From assembly GCA_013076295.1 (NCBI GenBank), contig RQOL01000906.1, positions 6,668,757 through 6,732,756 of the forward strand: a stretch of DNA of 64,000 bases. The letters run 5' to 3'. The position numbers and the translations under genes were made by a program. Shown here in pieces: positions 25,651 to 38,000 of this stretch. How positions within the stretch are numbered: position 1 is the stretch's first letter; each line of letters starts with the position of its first letter. The notes under the pieces were generated by a model. The model was given only the letters and a program-made list of their open reading frames with translations. It made no database searches and was not told the DNA's origin. This DNA comes from Sanderia malayensis. Its lineage: Eukaryota; Cnidaria; Scyphozoa; Semaeostomeae; Pelagiidae.

Positions 25651-28580
25651 ATGAGTTCCCACTATTGATGACTTCCACCTTTTCCTGACATCCCACTTTT
25701 TCTTGACTTCCCACTTTTTCTTGACTTCCCACTTTTGATGACTTCCCACTTTTGATTACTTCCCACTTTATCCTGACTTCTCACTTTTGATGACTTCCCA
25801 TTTTGGTTGACATTCCACTTTTTCTTGACTTCCCAATTTTTCATAACCTCCCTATTTTGATGAATTCACTCTTTTGATGACTCCTCACTTTTTCCTGACC
25901 TCCCGTATTCGGTGACTTCCCAATTTTGGTAACTTCCCACTTTTGATGATTTCCTTCTATTGATGACTACCCGCCTTCTCTTGACTTCTCACTTTTGATG
26001 AATTCCCACCTTTTCTTGACTTCCAATGAGTTCCCACTATTGATGACGTTCCATTTTTGGTGACTTCTCACTTTTGATGACTTCCCTCTTTTGATGACTT
26101 CCAATTTTTTCCTGACATCCCACTTTTTCTTGACTTCCCACTTTTGATGACTTCCCACTTTTGATTACTTCCCACTTTGTCTTGATTTCCCACTTTTGAT
26201 GAGTTCCCACTATTGATGACTTCCACCTTTTCCTGACATCCCACTTTTTCTTGACTTCCCACTTTTTCTTGACTTCCCACTTTTGATGACTTCCCAATTT
26301 TGGTAACTTCCCACTTTTTCTTTTCTTCCCACTTTTGGTGAGTTCCCACTATTGATGACTTCTCATTTTCGGTGACTTCCCACTTTTTATGACTTCCCAA
26401 TTTTGAGGACTTCTCACTTTTTTCTGACTTCCCACTTTTTTTTGACTTCCTGCATTTTCTTGACTTCCCATTTTTGATGATTTCCCACTTTTTCTTGACT
26501 TCCCACTTTTTCTTGACTTCCCACTTTTGATGACTTCCCAGTTTTTCTTGAATTCTCACTTTTGACGACTCCCCACGTTTTCTTGACTTCCCACTCTGGA
26601 TGACCTCCCACTTTTTCTTGACTTTCCACTTTTGACGACCTCCCATTTTTCCTGACATCCCACTTTTTCTTGACTCCCCACTTTTTCTTGACTTCCCACT
26701 TTTGATGACTTCCCACTTTTGATTATTTCCCACTTTATCTTGACTTCTCACTTTTGATGACTTCCCAAATTGGATGACTTCCCACTTTTTCTTGACCTCC
26801 CACTTTTTCTTTACTACCCACTTTTGGTGAGTTCCCACTATTGATGACTTCCCATTTTTGGTGACTTCCCACTTTTGATGGCTTCCCTCTTTTGACAACT
26901 TCCCACTTTTTCTTGACTTCCCACCTTTGATGACTTCCCACTTTTTCTTGACTTCCCGCTTTCGATGACATCCCACTTTTTTTTGTCCTGCTAATTTTTC
27001 TTGACTTTTGATGATGTCCCACGTTTTCTGGACTTCCCACTCTGGATGACCTCCCACTTTTCTTGACTTTCCACTTTTTCTTGCCTTCCCACTTTTGATG
27101 ACTTCCCACTTTGATGACTTCCCACGTCTTGACTTCCCACTTTTGTTGACTTCTCACTTTTGATAACTTCCCATGTTATCTTGACTTCTCATTTTTGATG
27201 ACCTCCCACTTTTGATGACCTCCCACATTTTCTTGACTTCCCGCTTTCAGCGACTTCCCATTTTTTCTTGACTTCCCACTTTTGATGAGTTCCCACTATT
27301 GATGACTTTCCATTTTTGGTGACTTCTCACTTTTGATGACTTCCCTTTTTTGATGACTTCCCATTTTTTCCTGACATCCCACTTTTTCTTGACTTCCCAC
27401 TTTTTCTTGACTTCCCACTTTTGATGACTTCCCACTTTGATTACTTCCCACTTGATCCTGACTTCTCACTTTTGATGACTTCCCATTTTGGATGACTTTC
27501 CACTTTTTCTTGACTTCCCAATTTTTCATAACCTCCCTATTTTGATGAATTCACTCTTTTGATGACTCCCGACTTTTTCCTGACCTCCCGCTTTCGGTGA
27601 CTTCCCAATTTTGGTAACTTCCCACTTTTGATGATTTCCTTTTTTTGATGAATACCCGCCTTCTCTTGACTTCCCACTTTGATGACCTCCCATGTTTTCT
27701 TGACTTCCCACTTTTTCTTGAGTTCCCACGTTTTCTTGACCTCCCACTTTTTTTTTCTTCCCAATTTTGGTGAGTTCCCACTATTGATGACTTCTCATTT
27801 TCGGTGACTTCCTAGTTTTTATGACTTCCCAATTTTGAGGACTTCTCACTTTTTTCTGACTTCCCATTTTTTTTTGGACTTCCTGCATTTTCTGACTTCC
27901 CATTTTTGATGATTTCCCACTTTTTCTTGACTTCCACTTTTTCCTAGCCTCCCTATTTGATGACTTCCCTCTTTAACAACTCCCCATATTTTCTTGACTT
28001 CCCGCTTTTGGTGACTTCCGCTTTTTTGTGACTTCCCATTTTTGATGACTTTCCCACTTTTTCTTGACTTTCCACTTTTGATGACCTCCCCTTTTTCTTG
28101 ACTTCCCACTTTTGATGACTTCCCAGTTTTTCTTGAATTCTCATTTTGACGACTCCCACGTTTTCTTGACTTCCCACTCTGGATGACCTCCCACTTTTTC
28201 TTGACTTTCCACTTTGATGACTTCCCCCTTTTTGTTGACTTCCACTTTTGATGACTTCCCTCTTTTGACGGCTTCCCACTTTTTCTTGAATTCCCATCTT
28301 TGATAACTTCCCACTATTTCCTGACATCCCATTTTTCTTGACTTCCAATTTTTCGTGACTTCCACTTTTGATGACTTCCCACTTTTTCTTCCATTCTCAT
28401 TTTTGACGACATCCCATTTTTTCTTGACTTCCCACTTTTGATGCTTTCTCACTTTTAATAACTTCCCTTCTTATTTTGACATCTCAGTATTGATGAATTC
28501 ACACTTTTAACGACTTCCCACTTCTCTTGACTTCCCACCTTTTCTTGACTTCCCACTTTTGATGACTTCCACATTTTCTT
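25651..28580. repeat. B-type block without markers (L-K-L), counterpart of 4936-8356
   Basis: It begins with the same double GAGTTCCCAC junction as at about 4935, then L 25842, K 26984, L 27527 and marker b 28479. It has one K fewer than its counterpart, and the offset shifts from 20711 to 20222 bp across it. From about 27.6 kb it becomes indel-rich. Confidence 0.78.
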
Positions 28581-30760
28581 GAATTCTCATTTTTGACGAC
28601 GTCCCATTTTTTCTTGATTTCCCACTTTTGATGCCTTCTCACTTTTAATAACTTCCCTTGTTATTTTGACATCTCACTGTTGATAAATTCACACTTTTAA
28701 CGACTTCCCACTTCTTCTTGACTTCCCACTTTTCTTGACTTCCCGCCATTTCTTGACTTCCCATTTTGATGACTTCCCACTTTTTCTTGACTTTCCACTT
28801 TTGATGACCCCACTTTTTCTTGACTTCCCACTTTTGATGACTTCCCAGTTTTTCTTGAATTCTCACTTTTGACGACTCCCCACGTTTTCTTGACTTCCCA
28901 CTCTGGATGACCTCCCACTTTTTTTGACTTTCCACTTTGATGACTTCCCCCTTTTTGTTGATTCCCACTTTTGATGACTTCCCTCTTTTGACGGCTTCCC
29001 ACTTTTTCTTGAATTCCCATCTTTGATAACTTCCCACTATTTCCTGACATCCATTTTTTCTTGACTTCCCAATTTTTCTGACTTCCCACTTTTGATGACT
29101 TCCCACTTTTCTTACATTCTCACTTTTGACGACATCCCATTTTTTCTTGACTTCCCACTTTGATGCTTTCTCACTTTTAATAACTTCCCTTCTTATTTTG
29201 ACATCTCAGTATTGATGAATTCACACTTTTAACGACTTCCCACTTCTCTTGACTTCCCACCTTTTCTTGACTTCCCGCAATTCTTGACTTCCCATTTTTG
29301 ATGACTTCCCACTTTTTCTTGACTTTCCACTTTTGAGACCTCCCACTTTTTCTTGACTTCCCACTTTTGATGACTTCCCAGTTTTTCTTGAATTCTCACT
29401 TTTTAACGACTCCCACGTTTTTTTGACTTCCCACTCTGGAATGACCTCCCACTTTTCTTGACTTTCCACTTTTGATGACCTCCCACTTTTTCTTGACTTC
29501 CCACTTTTGATGAGTTCCCACTATGATGACTTTCCATTTTTGGTGACATCCCACTTTGATGGCTTCCCTCCTTTGACAACTTCCACTTTTCTTGACTTCC
29601 CACCTTTGATGACTTTCCACTTTTTCTTGACTTCCCGCTTTCGAAGACATCCCACTTTTTTTTGTCCTGCTAATTTTTCTTGACTTTTTGATGACGTCCC
29701 ACGTTTTCTGACTTCCCACTCTGGATGACCTCCCACTTTTTCTTGACTTTCCACTTTTTCTTGCCTTCCCACTTTTGATGACTTCCCACTTTTGATGACC
29801 TCCCACATTTTCTTGACTTCCCGCTTTCAGTGACTTCCCACTTTTTCTTGACTTCCCACTTTTGATGAGTTCCCACTATTGAGACTTTCCATTTTTGGTG
29901 ACATCCCATTTTGATAACTTCCCTCTTTTGACGACTCCCACTTTTTCTTGAATTCCCATCTTTGATGACTTCCCACCTTTTCCTGACATCCCACTTTTCT
30001 TGACTCCCACTTTTTCTTGACTCCCCACTTTTGATGACTTCCCACTTTTTCTTGAATTCTCATTTTTGACGACGTCCCACTTTTTCTTGATTTCCCACTT
30101 TTGATGCCTTCTCACTTTTAATAACTTCCCTTGTTATTTTGACATCTCACTGTTGATGAATTCACACTTTTATCGACTTCCCATTTCTTCTTGACTTCCC
30201 ACCTTTGATGACTTCCCACTTTTTCTAGATTTGCCATTTTGGTGACTTCCCACTTTGATGACCTCCCACTTTTGATGAATTCCCACTTTTTTCTTGACTT
30301 CCCATTTTTGATGAGTTCCCACTATTGATGACTTTCCATTTTGGTGACTTCTCACTTTTGATGACTTCGCTCTTTTGATGACTTCCCATTTTTTCCTGAC
30401 ATCCCACTTTTTCTTGACTTCCCACTTTTTCTTGACTTCCCACTTTTGATGACTTCCCACTTTTGATTACTTCCACTTTATCCTGACTTCTCACTTTTGA
30501 TGACTTCCCATTTTGGATGACTTTCCACTTTTTCTTGACTTCCCAATTTTTCATAACCTCCCTATTTTGATGAATTCACTCTTTTGATGACTCCCGACTT
30601 TTTCTGACCTCCCGCTTCGGTGACTTCCCAATTTTGGTAACTTCCCACTTTGATGATTTCCTTTTTTTGATGAATACCCGCCTTCTCTTGACCCCACTTT
30701 TGATGACTCCCATGTTTTCTTGACTCCACTTTTTCTTGAGTTCCCACGTTTTCTTGACCT
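27600..30760. other. Indel-rich patch 3
   Basis: Frequent one-base losses and occasional gains (for example TTTTGGACTTCC near 27875 and GACTTTCCCAC near 28045). The boundary with clean sequence near 30.78 kb is sharp, inside an otherwise conserved HOR copy. Confidence 0.65.
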
Positions 30761-31850
30761 CCCACTTTTTCTTTCTTCCCAATTTTGGTGAGTTCCCACT
30801 ATTGATGACTTCTCATTTTCGGTGACTTCCCACTTTTTATGACTTCCCAATTTTGAGGACTTCTCACTTTTTTCTGACTTCCCACTTTTTTTTGACTTCC
30901 TGCATTTTCTTGACTTCCCATTTTTGATGATTTCCCACTTTTTCTTGACTTCCCACTTTTTCCTAGCCTCCCTATTTTGATGACTTCCCTCTTTTAACAA
31001 TTCGCCATATTTTCTTGACTTCCCGCTTTTGGTGACTTCCGCTTTTTTGTGACTTCCCACTTTTGATGACTTCCCAATTTTCTTGACTTCCCACTTTTTC
31101 CTCACTTCCCACTTTTGATGACTTCCCAGTTTTTCTTGAATTCTCACTTTTGACGACTCCCCACGTTTTCTTGACTTCCCACTCTGGATGACCTCCCACT
31201 TTTTCTTGACTTTCCACTTTTGATGACTTCCCCCTTTTTGTTGACTTCCCACTTTTGATGAGTTCCCACTATTGATGACTTTCCATTTTTGGTGACATCC
31301 CACTTTTGATGACTTCCCTCTTTTGACGGCTTCCCACTTTTTCTTGAATTCCCATCTTTGATAACTTCCCACTATTTCCTGACATCCCATTTTTTCTTGA
31401 CTTCCCACTTTTTCTTGACTTCCCACTTTTGATGACTTCCCACTTTTTCTTCAATTCTCACTTTTGACGACATCCCATTTTTGATGACTTCCCACTTTGT
31501 CTTGACTTCCCACTTTTGTTGACTTCTCACTTTTGATAACTTCCCATGTTATCTTGACTTCTCATTTTTGATGACCTCCCACTTTTGATGACTCCCACAT
31601 TTTCTTGACTTCCCGCTTTCAGTGACTTCCCACTTTTTCTTGACCTCCCACTTTTGATGAGTTCCCACTATTGATGACTTTCCATTTTTGGTGACATCCC
31701 ACTTTTGATAACTTCCCTCTTTTGACGACTTCCCACTTTTTCTTGAATTCCCATCTTTGATGACTTCCCACCTTTTCCTGACATCCCACTTTTCTTGACT
31801 TCCCACCTTTTCTTGACTTCCCACTTTTGATGACTTCCCACATTTTCTTG
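28581..31850. repeat. B-type 3.4-kb HOR, copy 3 (a-b-K-c-X-L), counterpart of 8357-11760
   Basis: Landmarks: a 28669, b 29201, K 29663, c 30142, X 30224, L 30552. Spacings are 532 and 941 bp where copy 1 has 543 and 1056. A marker b lies only 190 bp before marker a (28479 to 28669), an arrangement seen nowhere else in the window. The part up to about 30.75 kb is indel-rich and the rest is clean. Confidence 0.78.
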
Positions 31851-34330
31851 AATTCTCATTTTTGACGACGTCCCATTTTTTCTTGATTTCCCACTTTTGA
31901 TGCCTTCTCACTTTTAATAACTTCCCTTGTTATTTTGACATCTCACTGTTGATAAATTCACACTTTTAACGACTTCCCACTTCTTCTTGACTTCCCACCT
32001 TTTCTGGACTTCCCGCAATTTCTTGACTTCCCATTTTTGATGACTTCCCACTTTTTCTTGACTTTCCACTTTTGATGACCTCCCACTTTTTCTTGACTTC
32101 CCACTTTTGATGACTTCCCAGTTTTTCTTGAATTCTCACTTTTGACGACTCCCCACGTTTTCTTGTCTTCCCACTCTGGATGACCTCCCACTTTTTCTTG
32201 ACTTTCCACTTTTGATGACTTCCCCCTTTTTGTTGACTTCCCACTTTTGATGACTTCCCTCTTTTGACGGCTTCCACTTTTTCTTGAATTCCCATCTTTG
32301 ATAACTTCCCACTATTTCCTGACATCCCATTTTTTCTTGACTTCCCAATTTTCTTGACTTCCCACTTTTGATGACTTCCCACTTTTTCTTACATTCTCAC
32401 TTTTGACGACATCCCATTTTTTCTTGACTTCCCACTTTTGATGCTTTCTCACTTTTAATAACTTCCCTTCTTATTTTGACATCTCAGTATTGATGAATTC
32501 ACACTTTTAACGACTTCCCACTTCTTCTTGACTTCCCACCTTTTCTTGACTTCCCGCAATTTCTTGACTTCCCATTTTTGATGACTTCCCACTTTTTCTT
32601 GACTTTCCACTTTTGATGACCTCCCACTTTTTCTTGACTTCCCACTTTTGATGACTTCCCAGTTTTTCTTGAATTCTCACTTTTAACGACTCCCCACGTT
32701 TTCTTGACTTCCCACTCTGGATGACCTCCCACTTTTTCTTGACTTTCCACTTTTGATGACCTCCCACTTTTTCTTGACTTCCCACTTTTGATGAGTTCCC
32801 ACTATTGATGACTTTCCATTTTTGGTGACATCCCACTTTGATGGCTTCCCTCCTTTGACAACTTCCCACTTTTTCTTGACTTCCCACCTTTGATGACTTC
32901 CCACTTTTTCTTGACTTCCCGCTTTCGAAGACATCCCACTTTTTTTTGTCCTGCTAATTTTTCTTGACTTTGATGACGTCCCACGTTTTCTGGACTTCCC
33001 ACTCTGGATGACCTCCCACTTTTTCTTGACTTTCCACTTTTTCTTGCCTTCCCACTTTTGATGACCTCCCACTTTTGATGACTTCCCACTTTGTCTTGAC
33101 TTCCCACTTTTGTTGACTTCTCACTTTTGATAACTTCCCATGTTATCTTGACTTCTCATTTTTGATGACCTCCCACTTTTGATGACCTCCCACATTTTCT
33201 TGACTTCCCGCTTTCAGTGACTTCCCACTTTTTCTTGACTTCCCACTTTTGATGAGTTCCCACTATTGATGACTTTCCATTTTTGGTGACATCCCACTTT
33301 TGATAACTTCCCTCTTTTGACGACTTCCCACTTTTTCTTGAATTCCCATCTTTGATGACTTCCCACCTTTTCCTGACATCCCACTTTTCTTGACTTCCCA
33401 CTTTTTCTTGACTTCCCACTTTTGATGACTTCCCACTTTTTCTTGAATTCTCATTTTTGACGACGTCCCACTTTTTCTTGATTTCCCACTTTTGATGCCT
33501 TCTCACTTTTAATAACTTCCCTTGTTATTTTGACATCTCACTGTTGATGAATTCACACTTTTAACGACTTCCCACTTCTTCTTGACTTCCCACCTTTGAT
33601 GACTTCCCACTTTTTCTAGATTTGCCATTTTTGGTGACTTCCCACTTTTGATGACCTCCCACTTTTGATGAATTCCCACTTTTTCTTGACTTCTCATTTT
33701 TGATGAGTTCCCACTATTGATGACTTTCCATTTTTGGTGACTTCTCACTTTTGATGACTTCGCTCTTTTGATGACTTCCCATTTTTTCCTGACATCCCAC
33801 TTTTTCTTGACTTCCCACTTTTTCTTGACTTCCCACTTTTGATGACTTCCCACTTTTGATTACTTCCCACTTTATCCTGACTTCTCACTTTTGATGACTT
33901 CCCATTTTGGATGACTTTCCACTTTTTCTTGTCTTCCCAATTTTTCATAACCTCCCTATTTTGATGAATTCACTCTTTTGATGACTCCCGACTTTTTCCT
34001 GACCTCCCGCTTTCGGTGACTTCCCAATTTTGGTAACTTCCCACTTTTGATGATTTCCTTTTTTTGATGAATACCCGCCTTCTCTTGACTTCCCACTTTT
34101 GATGACCTCCCATGTTTTCTTGACTTCCCACTTTTTCTTGAGTTCCCACGTTTTCTTGACCTCCCACTTTTTCTTTTCTTCCCAATTTTGGTGAGTTCCC
34201 ACTATTGATGACTTCCACCTTTGATGACTTCCCACTTTTGATGACTTCTCACTTTTTCTTGGTTTTCCGCTTTCGGTGACTTCCCACTTTTGATGCCTTC
34301 TCACTTTTAATAACTTCCCTTGTTATTTTG
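31851..34330. repeat. B-type 3.4-kb HOR, copy 4 (a-b-K-c-X-L)
   Basis: Landmarks: a 31938, b 32479, K 32947, c 33533, X 33615, L 33946. Spacings (541 and 1054 bp) agree with 8447-10046 (543 and 1056 bp). This is a cleaner version of 11761-14233. Confidence 0.82.
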
Positions 34331-35095
34331 ACATCTCACTGTTGATGAATTCACACTTTTAACGACTTCCCACTTCTTCTTGACTTCCCACCTTTTCTTG
34401 ACTTCCCGCAATTTCTTGACTTCCCATTTTTGATGACTTCCCACTTTTTCTTGACGTCCCACTTTTGATGACTTCCCTCTTTTTCTTGATTTCCCACTTT
34501 TGATGAGTTCCCACTATTGATGACTTCTCACTTTTAATAACTTCCCTTGTTATTTTGACATCTCACTGTTGATGAATTCACACTTTTAACGACTTCCCAC
34601 TTCTTCTTGACTTCCCACCTTTTCTTGACTTCCCGCAATTTCTTGACTTCCCATTTTTGATGACTTCCCACTTTTTCTTGACTTCCCATTTTTAATGATT
34701 TCCCATTTTTTCTTGACTTCCCACTTTTTCCTAGCCTCCCTATTTTGATGACTTCCCTCTTTTCACAACTCCCCATATTTTCTTGACTTCCCGCTTTTGG
34801 TGACTTCCCGCTTTTTTGTGACTTCCCACTTTTGATGACTTCCCATGTTTTCTTGACTTCCCACTTTTGATGACTTCCCAGTTTTTCTTGAATTCTCACT
34901 TTTGACGACTCCCCACGTTTTCTTGACTTCCCACTCTGGATGACCTCCCACTTTTTCTTGACTTTCCACTTTTGATGACCTCCCACTTTTTCTTGACTTC
35001 CCACTTTTGATGAGTTCCCACTATTGATGACTTTCCATTTTGGTGACATCCCACTTTTGATGGCTTCCCTCTTTTGGCAACTTCCCACGTTTTCT
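34331..35095. repeat. Linker block with c-c markers 227 bp apart
   Basis: Two c markers at 34331 and 34558 are only 227 bp apart. The same arrangement (225 bp) occurs at 39662 and 39887, an offset of about 5330 bp, so the block belongs to the 5-kb tandem arrangement that follows. It carries a TTTTCACAACTCC unit typical of E domains, so it may be a small E-derived patch inside the B domain. Confidence 0.7.
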
Positions 35096-38000
35096 TGACC
35101 TCCCACTTTTTCTTTTCTTCCCAATCTTGGTGAGTTCCCACTATTGATGACTTCTCATTTTCGGTGACTTCCCACTTTTTATGACTTCCCAATTTTGAGG
35201 ACTTCTCACTTTTTTCTGATTTCCCACTTTTTTTTGACTTCCTGCATTTTCTTGACTTCCCATTTTTGATGATTTCCCACTTTTTCTTGACTTCCCACTT
35301 TTTCCTAGCCTCCCTATTTTGATGACTTCCCTCTTTTAACAATTCCCCATATTTTCTTGACTTCCCGCTTTTGGTGACTTCCGCTTTTTTGTGACTTCCC
35401 ACTTTTGATGACTTCCCAATTTTTCTTGACTTCCCACTTTTTCTTCACTTCCCACTTTTGATGACTTCCCAGTTTTTCTTGAATTCTCACTTTTGACGAC
35501 TCCCCACGTTTTCTTGACTTCCCACTCTGGATGACCTCCCACTTTTTCTTGACTTTCCACTTTTGATGACTTCCCCCTTTTTGTTGACTTCCCACTTTTG
35601 ATGAGTTCCCACTATTGATGACTTTCCATTTTTGGTGACATCCCACTTTTGATGACTTCCCTCTTTTGACGGCTTCCCACTTTTTCTTGAATTCCCATCT
35701 TTGATAACTTCCCACTATTTCCTGACATCCATTTTTTCTTGACTTCCCACTTTTTCTTGACTTCCCACTTTTGATGACTTCCCAGTTTTTCTTGAATTCT
35801 CACTTTTGACGACTCCCCACGTTTTCTTGACTTCCCACTCTGGATGACCTCCCACTTTTTCTTGACTTTCCACTTTTGATGACTTCCCCCTTTTTGTTGA
35901 CTTCCCACTTTTGATGAGTTCCCACTATTGATGACTTTCCATTTTTGGTGACATCCCACTTTTGATGACTTCCCATGTTATCTTGACTTCTCATTTTTGA
36001 TGACCTCCCACTTTTGATGACCTCCACATTTTCTTGACTTCCCGCTTTCAGTGACTTCCCACTTTTTCTTGACTTCCCACTTTTGATGAGTTTCCACTAT
36101 TGATGACTTTCCATTTTTGGTGACATCCCACTTTTGATAACTTCCCTCTTTTGACGACTTCCCACTTTTTCTTGAATTCCCATCTTTGATGACTTCCCAC
36201 CTTTTCCTGACATCCCACTTTTCTTGACTTCCCACTTTTTCTTGACTTCCCACATTTGAATACTTCCCACTTTTTCTTGAATTCTCATTTTTGACGACGT
36301 CCCACTTTTTCTTGATTTCCCACTTTTGATGCCTTCTCACTTTTAATAACTTCCCTTGTTATTTTGACATCTCACTGTTGATGAATTCACACTTTTAACG
36401 ACTTCCCACTTCTTCTTGACTTCCCACCTTTGATGACTTCCCACTTTTTCTAGATTGCCATTTTTTGGTGACTTCCCACTTTTGATGACATCCCACTTTT
36501 GATGAATTCCCACTTTTTCTTGACTTCCCATTTTGATGAGTTCCACTATTGATGACTTCCATTTTGTGACTTCTCACTTTTGATGACTTCCCTCTTTTGA
36601 TGACTTCCCATTTTTTCTGACATCCCACTTTTTCTTGCTTCCCACTTTTCTTGACTTCCCACTTTTGATGACTCCCACTTTTGATTACTTCCCACTTTCC
36701 TGACTTCTCACTTTTGATGACTTCCCATTTTGGATGACTTTCCACTTTTTCTTGACTTCCCAATTTTTCATAACCTCCCATTTTGATGATTCACTCTTTT
36801 GATGACTCCCGACTTTTTCCTGACCTCCCGCTTTCGGTGACTTCCCAATTTTGGTAACTTCCACTTTTGATGATTTCCTTTTTTTCATGAATACCCGCCT
36901 TCCCTTGACTTCCCACTTTTGATGACCTCCCATGTTTTCTTGACTTTCCACTTTTGATGACCTCCCACTTTTTCTTGACTTCCCACTTTTGATGAGTTCC
37001 CACTATTGATGACTTTCCATTTTTGTGACATCCCACTTTGATGGCTTCCCTCCTTTGACAACTTCCCACTTTTTCTTGACTTCCCACCTTTGGTGACTTC
37101 CCACTTTTTTGACTTCCCGCTTTCGATGACATCCCACTTTTTTAGTCCTGCTAATTTTTCTTGACTTTTGATGACGTCCCACGTTTTCTGGACTTTCCAC
37201 TCGGATGACCTCCCACTTTTTCTTGACTTTCCACTTTTTCTTGCCTTCCCACTTTTGATGACTTCCCACTTTTGATGACTTCCCACTTTGTCTTGACTTC
37301 CCACTTTTGTTGACTTCTCACTTTTGATAACTTCCCATGTTATCTTGACTTCTCCTTTTTGATGACCTCCCACTTTTGATGACCTCCCACATTTTCTTGA
37401 CTTCCCGCTTTCAGTGACTTCCCACTTTTTCTTGACTTCCCACTTTTGATGAGTTCCCACTATGATGACTTTCCATTTTTGGTGACATCCCACTTTTGAT
37501 AACTTCCCTCTTTTGACGACTTCCCACTTTTTCTTGAATTCCCATCTTTGATGACTTCCCACCTTTTCCTGACATCCCACTTTTCTTGACTTCCCACTTT
37601 TTCTTGACTTCCCACTTTTGATGACTTCCCACTTTTCCTTGAATTCTCATTTTTGACGACGTCCCACTTTTTCTTGATTTCCCACTTTTGATGCCTTCTC
37701 ACTTTTAATAACTTCCTTGTTATTTTGACATCTCACTGTTATGAATTCACACTTTTAACGACTTCACTTCTTCTTGACTTCCACCTTTGATGACTTCCCA
37801 CTTTTTCTAGATTTGCCATTTTTGGTGACTTCCCACTTTTGATGACCTCCCACTTTTGATGAATTCCCACTTTTTCTTGACTTCCCATTTTTGATGAGTT
37901 CCCACTATTGATGACTTTCCATTTTTGGTGACTTCTCACTTTTGATGACTTCCCTCTTTTGATGACTTCCCATTTTTCCTGACATCCCACTTTTTCTTGA

